Positions 1 through 8,108 of a stretch of 64,000 nt of DNA are shown here, one piece after another. Both the position numbers and the translations under genes were made by a program. This DNA comes from Marinicella litoralis (GTDB lineage: Bacteria > Pseudomonadota > Gammaproteobacteria > Xanthomonadales > Marinicellaceae). The notes below the pieces were generated by a model. That model saw nothing but the letters and a program-made list of their open reading frames with translations, searched no databases and was not told where the DNA came from. How positions within the stretch are numbered: the stretch's first letter is position 1; every line of letters starts with the position of its first letter. Location: positions 1,120,286 to 1,184,285 of the forward strand of contig NZ_NIHB01000001.1 in the NCBI RefSeq assembly GCF_002591915.1, in the 5' to 3' direction.

Positions 1-355
1 GCTTCAGCCGACTTAAATCCTATTCAGCTTGAAACGCTGCTCGGTTGACTGAAGTCAACAACCCAGCATCTATACGCCCAGTCAATTTGATCTGATTTCG
101 AAGTGGCGTTGAGTTATTGGGTTGTCGGCTTCAGCCGACCTAAATCCTATTCAGCTTGAAATGCTGCCCGGTTGACTGAAGTCAACAACCCAGCATCTAT
201 ACGCCCAGTCAATTTGATCTGATTTTGATGTGGCGTTGAGTTATTGGCTTGTCGGCTTCAACCGACCAAAATTCTATTCAGCTTGAAACTCTTTCCGGTT
301 GGATAAAATCAAAAACTCAGAGACTGGGTTATGTATTTATCCAATCCATTTTGCT
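1..355. repeat. 127-bp tandem repeat block, about 2.8 units
   Basis: Units start near 1, 128 and 255 (GCTTCAGCCG, GCTTCAGCCG, GCTTCAACCG), an exact 127-bp period. The first two units are nearly identical; the third decays after about 305. Each good unit holds two 16-bp dyads: GTCGGCTTCAGCCGAC (124-139) and GTTGACTGAAGTCAAC (44-59 and 171-186). No ORF runs through it. The block is cut by the window edge, so more units may lie to the left. It resembles REP/BIME-type intergenic repeats; a function is not evident. Confidence 0.85.
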
Positions 356-400
356 GATTTGTTATTAATAAAGGGTGGGCTGGTTGATACAAACAGATCA

Positions 401-424
401 GTTCACTGAGCCTGTCGAAGTGAG
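401..424. repeat. Dispersed palindromic repeat of the CTTCGACAGGCTCAGTGAAC type
   Basis: The sequence GTTCACTGAGCCTGTCGAAG and the following TGAG form an imperfect dyad (TCACT ... AGTGA). Its reverse complement matches a short intergenic element I recall as scattered through many proteobacterial genomes. It lies in the gene-free stretch before rluF. The remainder of 425-527 shows nothing I recognise. Confidence 0.5.
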
Positions 425-527
425 TTTTGGTATGAAGTGACTTGGCGTTGGTTAGGTGTATTGAAAGGGGCCTTTCAGAACTGGGCTTCAGTCATTAACT
501 TAATAACTATAAAAGGTCTGCTGGTGA

Positions 528-1241
528 TCATTTCAATGCTTGATACAGTGATGACATTTCTGTTACAGACAAATCACGCCACTGACCGTTTGCCAAGCCA
601 TCTAAATTGATGTGCATAATGCGCACGCGTTCCAGTTTATTTACTGAATAGCCATGGTGTCTACACATGCGTCGGATTTGGCGGTTCAGCCCTTGAACCA
701 AGGTGATCCTGAATACATATTTGGACTCTTTAACCACCTGACAAGCCTTGGTGACCTCGCCGAGCATAGGAACGCCATTGCTCATGCCAATGATAAAATC
801 ATCAGTGATTTCCTTGTTTACAGTCACCAGGTATTCTTTTTCATGCTTATTACCTGCACCCAATATTTTGTCTACCAGGTCGCTTCGGTTGGTTAAAAAT
901 ATCAAACCCTGAGAATCTTTGTCGAGTCTTCCTACCGGAAATATTCTGCGTTTGTGATCGACAAAATCAATGATGTTATTTTTTACCTCATTGGCCGCCG
1001 TACACACCACACCGACTGGCTTGTTCAAAGCAATAAAAATAACTTGATCGGCGGTCAATGGTTTAACTTCCAAGCCATTGACAGTGACCATGTCATCATC
1101 AGACACTTGATCACCCAATATGGCTTGTTTGCCATTAATCAACACCACACCCTGTTCAACATAAACATCTGCTGCCTTTCTGGAACAGAGGCCACTTGCA
1201 CAAATGAATTTGTTGATGCGGGTTGTTGCGTCAGTAGTCAT
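528..1241 (-). CDS. rluF: 23S rRNA pseudouridine(2604) synthase RluF
   Basis: This 237-aa protein is predicted to isomerise a uridine of 23S rRNA (U2604 in E. coli) to pseudouridine. It has an N-terminal S4 RNA-binding domain (about residues 7-65, [18 protein letters not shown]) and a RsuA/RluB/E/F-type catalytic domain with the signature [10 protein letters not shown], where Asp107 is the expected catalytic residue. The block [13 protein letters not shown] is typical of RluF, and the alignment from memory to E. coli RluF is close over the whole length. ATG start at 1241. It may be co-transcribed with the small ORF just upstream (36-bp gap). Confidence 0.93.
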   Translation of the reverse strand: MTTDATTRINKFICASGLCSRKAADVYVEQGVVLINGKQAILGDQVSDDDMVTVNGLEVKPLTADQVIFIALNKPVGVVCTAANEVKNNIIDFVDHKRRIFPVGRLDKDSQGLIFLTNRSDLVDKILGAGNKHEKEYLVTVNKEITDDFIIGMSNGVPMLGEVTKACQVVKESKYVFRITLVQGLNRQIRRMCRHHGYSVNKLERVRIMHINLDGLANGQWRDLSVTEMSSLYQALK

Positions 1242-1277
1242 GTTTTTTTCGGCATGACGATTTGCAGCGTTGATGTT

Positions 1278-1466
1278 TCAATCTTCACCGGTCATTTTAG
1301 ACAAGATTTTTCGGGCTTCTTTGAGTTGTTTCATTAACAAGGGAATTTGTTTCCTGTCACCACCAAAAGAAGCTGCAGACAGTTCATTTTCCATGTTATG
1401 AATGGTTTGTTGTAAGAATTTTATATTGGGGTCAGTACTCGTTTGCAAGTTTGGAGTGTCTGGCAT
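1278..1466 (-). CDS. Small hydrophilic protein of unknown function
   Basis: A 62-aa ORF on the same strand as rluF and 36 bp upstream of it. The product is polar, with a C-terminal half rich in Lys, Glu and Leu that looks helical (QIPLLMKQLKEARKILSK). There is no signal peptide or membrane segment. The ATG at 1466 sits right after a terminator-like hairpin and has no good ribosome binding site, so the start or even the reality of the gene is uncertain; an internal ATG at 1394 is an alternative. I do not recognise a family. Confidence 0.45.
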   Translation of the reverse strand: MPDTPNLQTSTDPNIKFLQQTIHNMENELSAASFGGDRKQIPLLMKQLKEARKILSKMTGED

Positions 1467-1469
1467 GAG

Positions 1470-1494
1470 AAAAAGCGCTTACAAAAAAAGCGCT
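1470..1494 (-). terminator. Rho-independent terminator after the dsbC-FMN reductase pair
   Basis: Read on the minus strand, a 7-bp stem (AGCGCTT/AAGCGCT) with a T-rich loop is followed by a run of Ts. It lies 65 bp beyond the stop of the FMN reductase gene and just before the small ORF at 1278-1466. Confidence 0.6.
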
Positions 1495-1558
1495 ATCCTA
1501 TATGAAATGGTGTCGAAAATCTGTAAAAATGAATCATTTACAGAAAATTAGCTGTTGA

Positions 1559-2056
1559 TTAACAGCTTTTTAATTTACGTACGATGGCCGTTAATTGACT
1601 TTTGATGTCGTGGTCATTTCCGACAATCACATGTTGATCGCCCAAATAACTCATGCCTAAATAGTCAGCCGTTAAAATGAATGGTGTTTCAAAAGCTTCA
1701 TTCCTTTCATCATTGCTGACACTGATGAGTGACATGCTCATCCCGCGAAATTGGCGACCCGTTTCTTTTTCTATTCTTAAACAATCGGAGATGCGATCCA
1801 GAAATCGCTTCATCAAAGCACTCATGGAATACCAATATACAGGGGTGGCCCATACAATGTGATCATAATGAGCGACAATATGGCGTACTGTCGGTAAAAA
1901 TTCATCATGACTGTTTTCTGCAAGGTAGTCGTAATCGCTGAAGTTAAGCAACCGCAGGTCGATGATTTCATAATCCAACAGCTGCGCCAATTGCTTGACC
2001 ACAGCTGCGGTGTCTCCATCACTGCGTGATGAACCTTGGAGGATAATTCCTGTCAT
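1559..2056 (-). CDS. NAD(P)H-dependent FMN reductase / flavodoxin-family oxidoreductase
   Basis: A 165-aa protein with the flavodoxin-like fold of the NADPH-dependent FMN reductase family. It starts with a strand followed by GSSRSDGDT, the FMN phosphate-binding loop (about residues 8-16). The block ATPVYWYSMSALMKRFLDR (about residues 69-87) is the second flavin-binding segment typical of this family. It is predicted to be a soluble cytoplasmic reductase; the substrate is unknown. Its ATG directly abuts the TAA of dsbC (TAA then ATG with no spacer), so the two are translationally linked and could both serve thiol or redox homeostasis. Confidence 0.82.
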   Translation of the reverse strand: MTGIILQGSSRSDGDTAAVVKQLAQLLDYEIIDLRLLNFSDYDYLAENSHDEFLPTVRHIVAHYDHIVWATPVYWYSMSALMKRFLDRISDCLRIEKETGRQFRGMSMSLISVSNDERNEAFETPFILTADYLGMSYLGDQHVIVGNDHDIKSQLTAIVRKLKSC

Positions 2057-2803
2057 TTACTTTTGTTTTTTGATGGACTCAATTCTTTGTTTCATGGCGC
2101 CAGCAGGTAAGTAACCAGGCATCATGGTGCCATCGGCAAAAACCACAGCTGGCGTGCCTACTTTATGTACACCCGCACCCAAGCCTAAATTAAATTGCGA
2201 TTCAATTGGATTAGGACACATCAATGGCTCTAATGTTTCCCCATTCTTGGCTGATGTCATGGCTTGTTGTTGATCTGTGGCACACCATACATTGACGGCT
2301 TTCTGGTGGGATGCCGTGTTTAAGCCAGCACGTGGAAAGAACAGGTAGGATACACCAATGCCCAGGTCGTTGTATTGGTCCACTTCTTGGTGTAACTTTC
2401 GACAATACCCGCAATCAATGTCAGTAAAAACGGTGATGTGGTCGGTCATGTTTGCCGGCAGGAAATCAATGCTTTTGTGGGTCTTTTTGAAATCCACCAA
2501 CAATTCATGACGCAAATTCTTTTCAGTCTCTAAGGTGAGGTTTTTTTGGCTTTTCAGGTTGGTTAACTGACCATCAAACATGAATTGACCGTCGTCACTC
2601 ATGTAAATTATTTCATTGGCTGCACCACTTTTGACGACAATTTCTTTGATACCATTGATCGGTGTTTCATTGACCGATTCAACTTTGACCTGTTGCTTTG
2701 ACAGGTTTTGAATGACTTGTTGAAAATGTGATTGGTCGGTGTTGGTGTCGGCATTGGCGACCAGGACAGATGCCAGCAAACTGACTGTTGTAATGAATTT
2801 CAT
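2057..2803 (-). CDS. dsbC: Periplasmic thiol:disulfide interchange protein DsbC
   Basis: This 248-aa protein is a predicted periplasmic disulfide isomerase. It has a signal peptide (about 1-18, ending VANA), an N-terminal dimerisation domain, and a C-terminal thioredoxin domain with the active-site motif CGYC (Cys131 and Cys134) and the cis-Pro loop VGTPAVVF. Two further cysteines (in NVWC and LMCPNP) match the structural pair of DsbC. The ATG at 2803 was chosen over one 17 codons upstream because AGAGGA lies just before it and the signal peptide starts there. It heads a two-gene unit with the FMN reductase. Confidence 0.9.
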   Translation of the reverse strand: MKFITTVSLLASVLVANADTNTDQSHFQQVIQNLSKQQVKVESVNETPINGIKEIVVKSGAANEIIYMSDDGQFMFDGQLTNLKSQKNLTLETEKNLRHELLVDFKKTHKSIDFLPANMTDHITVFTDIDCGYCRKLHQEVDQYNDLGIGVSYLFFPRAGLNTASHQKAVNVWCATDQQQAMTSAKNGETLEPLMCPNPIESQFNLGLGAGVHKVGTPAVVFADGTMMPGYLPAGAMKQRIESIKKQK

Positions 2804-2937
2804 TGGATCCTCTTTGTATTCTATAGGTGATTGAAACTGTGTTGAACACAGCATGCTTACTGAACTCTGACCCCAGTCTGCTATTAATGTTCAAAAATAA
2901 TGATGAAGTTTTCTTATGCCTGAAGGTGGCTATCAGT

Positions 2938-2952
2938 TGAAAATCATTCTCA
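2938..2952 (+). promoter_or_regulatory. Candidate Fur-like box upstream of the AbgT transporter
   Basis: TGAAAATCATTCTCA matches the palindromic Fur core TGATAATNATTATCA at 12 of 14 defined positions, and the two mismatches are symmetric. It lies 46 bp before the preferred TTG start of the transporter. Sequence match only; AbgT transporters are not classic Fur targets. Confidence 0.3.
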
Positions 2953-2998
2953 TTTAATGAACAATGTATGCTTTTTTAACGCAACTGAGGAATTCATT

Positions 2999-4585
2999 TT
3001 GACCACCACGACTGAAAAACCACAAGATCAAAAAACCGGTTGGTTCTCTAAGTTTTTAGCCACCGTTGAATGGCTGGGAAATTTATTGCCGCATCCCATC
3101 ACTTTATTTGCATTGTTCTGTGTATTCATTATTGTCTTCAGCGGCATCGCTCAATACTTTGGTATGAGCGTTCCTGATCCTCGCCCAGTGGGTTCTTCGG
3201 GTCGAGAAGCCGATGGTGTGATTGAGGTAATTTCCCTGTTTTCTGGTGAAGGATTGCGCCGCATTGTGGCTGGACTGGTGACTAATTTCACCGGGTTTGC
3301 GCCATTAGGCACCGTGTTGGTGGCTTTATTGGGCGTTGCGGTGGCGGAACATTCTGGTATGTTGTCAGCGGCCATGCGCTCACTGGTGATGGGTGCTTCA
3401 AAACGCATGGTTACAGTGATGATTGTTTTTGCTGGAGTGGTTTCAAACACTGCTTCCGAGCTGGGCTATGTGGTTTTGATTCCGATGGCAGCCATGATTT
3501 TTCATTCTTTAGGACGTCATCCATTGGCTGGCTTGGCGGCCGCTTTTGCTGGGGTATCGGCAGGCTACAGTGCCAATTTATTTATTGGAACGGTTGACCC
3601 CTTGTTGTCGGGCATCACGCAAGAAGCCGCACAATTATTAGACCCAGATTATTTAGTGGGTGCTGAAGTCAATTGGTATTTCATGATTATCAGTACCTTT
3701 TTGATAGCAGTGATGGGTACTTTTGTCACTGAAAAAATTGTCGAACCGCGATTGGGACCTTACAACGAGGCTGAAGCGAGTATTGATTTGGGCGAACAAA
3801 AAGTCGATGAGGTGACGGCTCAAGAGAAAAAAGCCTTACGCATGGCTGGCCTCACTTTTTTAATTTTATGTGCTTTGTTGGCATTGACGGTGGTCCCAGA
3901 TTGGGGCGTACTGCGCAACCAAGACACCGGTGGCGTTAAAAATTCACCGTTTTTGAAAGGCATTGTGGCCTATATATTCATTACTTTTGCGATTCCAGGT
4001 TACGTCTATGGTCGAGTGGCTGGGACCATGAAAACGGACCGAGATGTGATTGATGCCATGAGTAAAAGTATGGGCACCATGGGCATGTATATTGTGTTGG
4101 TGTTTTTTGCCGCTCAATTTGTCGCTTTCTTTAAATGGACCAATCTGGGGACAGTGATGGCGGTTAAAGGCGCCGTGATGTTACAAACCCTAGGCTTAGA
4201 TGGTCCTGAAGTTTTTGTGTTTTTTATCTTGTTGTGTGGCATGGTCAATTTGACTTTAGGCAGTGCCTCTGCTCAATGGGCAGTGACTGCACCAATATTT
4301 GTGCCGATGTTGATGTTGGTTGGGTTCGCGCCAGAAACCATCCAAGCGGCTTATCGAATTGGTGACTCAGTGACCAATGTGATTACCCCAATGATGAGCT
4401 ATTTTGGATTGATTTTGGCAGTGGCTGCGCGTTACAAAAAGGATTTGGGAATTGGTACCTTGATAGCAACCATGTTGCCTTACAGTATGGTGTTTTTATT
4501 GGGGTGGACTTTGTTGTTTTACCTGTGGGTGTTCGTCTTAGGAATGCCTGTCGGTCCTGGTGCTGCCACCTATTACAATCCTTGA
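2999..4585 (+). CDS. AbgT-family transporter (p-aminobenzoyl-glutamate type)
   Basis: A 528-aa inner-membrane protein of the AbgT family, whose members import p-aminobenzoyl-glutamate (E. coli AbgT) or export sulfonamides (MtrF type). Family landmarks are the N-terminal GWFSKFLATVEWLGNLLPHP, the interior segment SNTASELGYVVLIPM and the C-terminal block SVTNVITPMMSYFGLILAVA; about a dozen membrane segments are visible. The start is set at TTG 2999, because GAGG at 2987-2990 lies 8 nt upstream, rather than at ATG 2957, which has no ribosome binding site and would add an unusual leader. The convergent neighbour is folB, a folate gene, which fits a PABA-glutamate substrate; this is inference. Confidence 0.88.
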   Translation: MTTTTEKPQDQKTGWFSKFLATVEWLGNLLPHPITLFALFCVFIIVFSGIAQYFGMSVPDPRPVGSSGREADGVIEVISLFSGEGLRRIVAGLVTNFTGFAPLGTVLVALLGVAVAEHSGMLSAAMRSLVMGASKRMVTVMIVFAGVVSNTASELGYVVLIPMAAMIFHSLGRHPLAGLAAAFAGVSAGYSANLFIGTVDPLLSGITQEAAQLLDPDYLVGAEVNWYFMIISTFLIAVMGTFVTEKIVEPRLGPYNEAEASIDLGEQKVDEVTAQEKKALRMAGLTFLILCALLALTVVPDWGVLRNQDTGGVKNSPFLKGIVAYIFITFAIPGYVYGRVAGTMKTDRDVIDAMSKSMGTMGMYIVLVFFAAQFVAFFKWTNLGTVMAVKGAVMLQTLGLDGPEVFVFFILLCGMVNLTLGSASAQWAVTAPIFVPMLMLVGFAPETIQAAYRIGDSVTNVITPMMSYFGLILAVAARYKKDLGIGTLIATMLPYSMVFLLGWTLLFYLWVFVLGMPVGPGAATYYNP

Positions 4586-4596
4586 TACAGGCTGTT

Positions 4597-4630
4597 CACC
4601 CGTTTTCAGTGGGTTCACTGAGAACGGGTG
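4597..4630. terminator. Strong hairpin between abgT-like gene and folB
   Basis: The arms CACCCGTTTTCAGTG and CACTGAGAACGGGTG (15 bp, one G-T pair) enclose a GGTT loop. It lies after the transporter stop and overlaps the last codons of folB. There is no long T tract on either side, so it may be a bidirectional transcript end or an mRNA-stability hairpin. Confidence 0.55.
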
Positions 4631-4965
4631 ATTCGGACGCCCACTGCGTCGGTGTTGTTAATGGCTTCGGGCTTAAATAAGCTGAGTTTAACTTTTTTGC
4701 ATGGGTAGTAATCAAGAATCATTTGGGCGGATTTTTCTGCCAAAGTTTCTATCAGTTCGAAACGACTGGCGCTGATAAAATCAGTGAGCTGTTGACAAAC
4801 TTTAAAGTAATCTAAAGTGTCATTGATGTCATCAGATTTTGCGGCTGGTTTACAATCAAATGACAAATCAAGGTCCAGAATCAGGGCTTGTTTGTTCTGT
4901 TTCTCCCATTCATGAATACCGATGATGGCATCAACTTTCAACTGGCGAATCAGTATTTTGTCCAT
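4615..4965 (-). CDS. folB: Dihydroneopterin aldolase FolB
   Basis: A 116-aa protein, the normal length for FolB, which cleaves 7,8-dihydroneopterin to 6-hydroxymethyl-dihydropterin in folate synthesis. It begins MDKILIRQLKVDAIIGIHEWE, the classic FolB N-terminus with the pterin-pocket IGIHEWE. The region SRFELIETLAEKSAQMIL contains the conserved ETLAE motif. The last codons lie inside a large hairpin shared with the convergent transporter gene. The lipoprotein gene lies only 6 bp upstream on the same strand. Confidence 0.93.
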   Translation of the reverse strand: MDKILIRQLKVDAIIGIHEWEKQNKQALILDLDLSFDCKPAAKSDDINDTLDYFKVCQQLTDFISASRFELIETLAEKSAQMILDYYPCKKVKLSLFKPEAINNTDAVGVRITRSQ

Positions 4966-4971
4966 GCAGTT

Positions 4972-5385
4972 TTATCGATCAGTCACTAATTGTGGCAAGC
5001 CAGAAGTCAGCCACCAAGTTTTTGCATCACTGTCATATTCCCAGACTTGTCGATCAACCACCACCCTTTCTCTTTTGGTGTGAAGGTTATATAGTTTAAT
5101 TTGAACATCTTGAATGATTTCATTTTCAGACGCGCCTGGCATGATGGGGGCTGCTACATAGGAACTGACATTGAATTGTTTGAGCCGTTCAATTTCTAAA
5201 ACGGTGGGTTTATGTTCTTTGTCAATGTTTGGGCTGAAAAAGGTCAGTGCGGTATTGTAATCGGCCCACCTCATGACTTTGGCGTACTGGTACAAGCTGT
5301 GATCCAAAGATTTTTTCTTGGTCATGCGCCCACCACAGGCAACAAGTAGTGAACAAATGATGACGGCTACAATGAATTTTTTCAT
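4972..5385 (-). CDS. Putative lipoprotein of unknown function
   Basis: A 137-aa protein with a lipoprotein signal peptide: MKKFIVAVIICSLLVACGG, with lipobox LVAC and the lipidated Cys at residue 17. The mature part is polar and shows an alpha/beta pattern (LYQYAKVMRWADYNTALTFF; DRQVWEYDSDAKTWWLTSGLP). I know similar small lipoproteins beside folB-like genes but cannot name a family. It lies 6 bp upstream of folB on the same strand, so they probably form one transcript. Confidence 0.7.
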   Translation of the reverse strand: MKKFIVAVIICSLLVACGGRMTKKKSLDHSLYQYAKVMRWADYNTALTFFSPNIDKEHKPTVLEIERLKQFNVSSYVAAPIMPGASENEIIQDVQIKLYNLHTKRERVVVDRQVWEYDSDAKTWWLTSGLPQLVTDR

Positions 5386-5486
5386 GGATTTGACCCGTTT
5401 GACTTAAACCCTGAGTATGCCATATTGACCATTAAAAAAAAATTAAAATTTGGCAGTGCTGTTGAAGTAGTGTGGTAATGCTTGGT

Positions 5487-5945
5487 TTATTTAGGTTTTA
5501 AGATGACGTAGCTGCCAATCATGGTGCAGCAAATTTCGTTTTGAGTATTCAAAACTTGGCACTGAACGAGTATCTTTTTGGTGCGGTTATCCGATGTGAC
5601 TTGTTGGCATATTTCCTGCCAATGCAATGGTTCTTGGCTTTGAACTTCGATGGTTAAATCATCGGATTGTGCCTTCAGCCACTGGGTTTCTGCCTGTTGG
5701 ATGACCACATCATTCATCACCCCATGGCACTCTAAATTTAATTTAATTAATGACCAACCACAAATGGTCATCAATGCCGCGCTGCTGCCGCCGAACACGG
5801 TGCTTTTATCATTGATATTAGGTGACAGGGGGGCGGTTGCTGATAAAGTTTGTTCTGACAGGGAAGTTAGGTTCATTTGCATCGCCTTGACCATCGGAAT
5901 GTGCGCATACAAAAAGTCCTGGAATGCAGGTAGTTGAGTATTCAT
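5487..5945 (-). CDS. YiiD C-terminal-type thioesterase
   Basis: A 152-aa hotdog-fold protein resembling the putative thioesterase domain found at the C-terminus of E. coli YiiD. Diagnostic pieces are IPMVKAMQM near the N-terminus, the block APLSPNINDKSTVFGGSSAAL (about residues 39-59) and VIQQAETQWLKAQ. It is predicted to hydrolyse acyl thioesters in the cytoplasm; the substrate is unknown. Same strand as the neighbouring small secreted-protein gene (13-bp gap). Confidence 0.8.
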   Translation of the reverse strand: MNTQLPAFQDFLYAHIPMVKAMQMNLTSLSEQTLSATAPLSPNINDKSTVFGGSSAALMTICGWSLIKLNLECHGVMNDVVIQQAETQWLKAQSDDLTIEVQSQEPLHWQEICQQVTSDNRTKKILVQCQVLNTQNEICCTMIGSYVILKPK

Positions 5946-5958
5946 TCAGATGAAGGGA

Positions 5959-6285
5959 TTATTGAACGGGGTTTCTGAGTTTAGACGGAATCAAGATATC
6001 AAACATACTGCCTAAGCCAGACTCTTTTTCAGCTGGTTCTTCTGACAATTCTGTCTCTTCTTCGGCTGGCTCAGTTTGTGCGGTTTCTTGGACCCTTTGC
6101 TCAGCACTATGCTTAAGACGCAATCTGGCTTCAGCAACAGTGATGTTGGCTGGTTTCTCAGACTCTTGTTGAATCACAGTTGCACTCAGTTTAGGTTTAA
6201 GCACATTCACTTGGCACGACACATCGCTGGCTTGAGCGGAACTCAATACCCATAAAATTGTGATTAAACTGAACAATGTTTTCAT
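5959..6285 (-). CDS. Small secreted protein of unknown function
   Basis: A 108-aa protein with a cleavable signal peptide (MKTLFSLITILWVLSSAQAS, about 1-19). The mature part has one Cys, a basic stretch (EARLRLKHSAEQRVQE) and an acidic Glu-rich segment (about residues 72-90), then a hydrophobic C-terminus. I recognise no domain. The acidic low-complexity region makes family assignment by eye unreliable. Confidence 0.6.
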   Translation of the reverse strand: MKTLFSLITILWVLSSAQASDVSCQVNVLKPKLSATVIQQESEKPANITVAEARLRLKHSAEQRVQETAQTEPAEEETELSEEPAEKESGLGSMFDILIPSKLRNPVQ

Positions 6286-6396
6286 GCAAGTATGATAAAT
6301 TGACTACTAAACCTTTAAGATTTTTCTATAAAATGGTCAATAAATCAACTAAAACGATGATTAATTAGCCACCTTGGCCCTAAATACGACATTATA

Positions 6397-7428
6397 ATGA
6401 ATAAGACTGACAAAGCAAGCCGAATAAAGTTACCTTGGATGCCTGATTTTTCGGATCCAGTGCGAATATTTTCAGTGATTGTGGTGGCTGAGATCATGGT
6501 GATTGTCTATTCATTGAGCTTCTTAAGTTTTGATTTTGCCTACTTAAATCGTTTGGCTGTTTTAAGTTTGTTGGCGCAGTTAATTGCCATCAATGTCATT
6601 GTTTTGTTATCAAGTTTAAGGCAGTTTTTCAATCGATTCAGTGTGTTAATTGGTCTCGTATTGGTGGTGTTAATGACCTTGGTATTGTCGGTGGTTTATA
6701 CCCAACTCATCACATGGATGGACCAAACATTGAATTTTGGATTGATAGAAAAACCCGTCTTAACTACGGTTAAAATCAGTTTGGCTACCAACTTTACCTT
6801 GCTCACATTGTTGCGTTATTTTTATGTGCAAGCACAATGGGAAAATCAAATTGAAGCCTTGTCGAAGGCTCAAATGAATGCGTTACAAGCCAGAATCAAA
6901 CCGCATTTTCTATACAATTCCTTGAATTCGATTGCATCCTTGATTTCGTTTGACCCGGTGGCGGCTGAACGCGCAGTCATTAACCTTTCCGGCTTGTTTC
7001 GCAAAGCGTTCACTGACAATAAAAAAAGCATGAGCACCATTGCCAAAGAGTTGGAATGGGTTGAAGAGTATATTGCGATGGAAAAGTTGAGGTTGATGGA
7101 TCGTTTACAGTTCAGTGCCCAGGTTGATGAGGATTTATTGGATAGAACAATCCCTTTGCTTTCTATTCAACCGCTGATAGAAAACGCCGTTATTCACGGC
7201 ATTCAAAATCTATCGAAAGGTGGTTTGATCGAATTAACCATTCAATCAAATGCGGGTGGGTTTTATGTTCAAGTGAATAATCCATATAAGCCTGAAAAAA
7301 GACAACAAGGTAATGGAACGGGTTTGGCCAACATCAAAGAACGGCTGACATTAACCTATGGCAAGGACGTCAGTTTAAGCATCGATGAAGGTGATGATTT
7401 TCAGGTTCGTTGGGAGGTGATTAAATGA
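6397..7428 (+). CDS. algZ: LytS/AlgZ-family sensor histidine kinase
   Basis: A 343-aa inner-membrane sensor kinase. About four membrane segments fill residues 20-140, followed by a His_kinase domain of the LytS/AlgZ type: MNALQARIKPHFLYNSLNS with phospho-acceptor His170, then an ATPase domain with the N-box PLIENAVIHGI and the G-box GNGTGLANIKERL. It has no canonical HisKA dimer domain, as expected for this family. It overlaps the response regulator by 4 bp (ATGA) and precedes hemC-hemD, the same order as algZ-algR-hemCD in Pseudomonas. The symbol rests on that synteny; the signal sensed is unknown. Confidence 0.88.
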   Translation: MNKTDKASRIKLPWMPDFSDPVRIFSVIVVAEIMVIVYSLSFLSFDFAYLNRLAVLSLLAQLIAINVIVLLSSLRQFFNRFSVLIGLVLVVLMTLVLSVVYTQLITWMDQTLNFGLIEKPVLTTVKISLATNFTLLTLLRYFYVQAQWENQIEALSKAQMNALQARIKPHFLYNSLNSIASLISFDPVAAERAVINLSGLFRKAFTDNKKSMSTIAKELEWVEEYIAMEKLRLMDRLQFSAQVDEDLLDRTIPLLSIQPLIENAVIHGIQNLSKGGLIELTIQSNAGGFYVQVNNPYKPEKRQQGNGTGLANIKERLTLTYGKDVSLSIDEGDDFQVRWEVIK

Positions 7429-8108
7429 AGGTGTTGATTGTGGATGATGAACCATTGGCCAGAATCAGACTTAAGCACATGTTGAATCATTTACATGTTG
7501 AACATGTTTTTGAAGCGAACAACGGCATCGAAGCGGTATCCATGGCAAGCAAAAACATGCCGGATTTGATTTTTATGGACATTGAAATGCCAGAATTGAA
7601 CGGCATGGAAGCGGCCCAGCAAATCAAACAATCTCACCCCAATATGCCCATTATATTTTCAACCGCGCATGACGATTTTGCACTGAAAGCATTTGACCTG
7701 GCGGCCATTGATTATCTGTTAAAGCCGTTATCAATTGATCGCTTAAAACAAGCATTGAATAAAGTTGGGCTTAAACCATCGGGCGAAAAAATAACGGTAA
7801 AAAAAGGCAATGACGTCATAATGGTTGCAGTTGATGACATCATATGTATGATGGCGGAAGATAAATATGTTACCGCATATTTAAGTGACCAAACCTTGAT
7901 ATTAGATCAAAGTTTAGCTGATTTGGAGAAGCTCAGTAATCAGTACCTCAGGGTACATCGGAGCTGCTTGGTTAATGTCAATTACTTGAAAGGCATTCAC
8001 ATGAACCAAGACCATAAACCCAGCGTGATTTTAGATAAAACTGACATTAAACCAGTCATTTCTCGAAGACAAATGGCTGCTGTCAAAAAGCTGATCAAAC
8101 AATTATGA
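7425..8108 (+). CDS. algR: LytTR-family response regulator (AlgR-like)
   Basis: A 227-aa regulator. The receiver domain spans residues 1-120, with the acidic pair in VDDEP, phospho-acceptor Asp52 in FMDIEMPELNG and Lys100 in LLKPLS. The C-terminal LytTR DNA-binding domain spans about 125-227 (DQYLRVHRSCLVNVNYL is the typical core). The start codon overlaps algZ, and its own stop overlaps the ATG of hemC (ATGA both times), so kinase, regulator and heme genes are translationally coupled. In Pseudomonas AlgR controls alginate and twitching; that role is not shown here. Confidence 0.92.
   Translation: MKVLIVDDEPLARIRLKHMLNHLHVEHVFEANNGIEAVSMASKNMPDLIFMDIEMPELNGMEAAQQIKQSHPNMPIIFSTAHDDFALKAFDLAAIDYLLKPLSIDRLKQALNKVGLKPSGEKITVKKGNDVIMVAVDDIICMMAEDKYVTAYLSDQTLILDQSLADLEKLSNQYLRVHRSCLVNVNYLKGIHMNQDHKPSVILDKTDIKPVISRRQMAAVKKLIKQL

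Noticed and set aside
1-355. CRISPR array
   Set aside because: Units are 127 bp and contiguous with no unique spacers; no cas genes nearby.
654-1337. Plus-strand ORFs over rluF
   Set aside because: Antisense shadows of a well-supported pseudouridine synthase gene.
2957-2998. ATG at 2957 as the AbgT-family start
   Set aside because: No ribosome binding site, and the TTG at 2999 has GAGG at 8-nt spacing and gives the normal family N-terminus.
6391-6398. TATAAT just before the algZ-like start
   Set aside because: It overlaps the ATG itself, so it cannot serve as the -10 box for this start unless a downstream start is used; no -35 box at the right distance.
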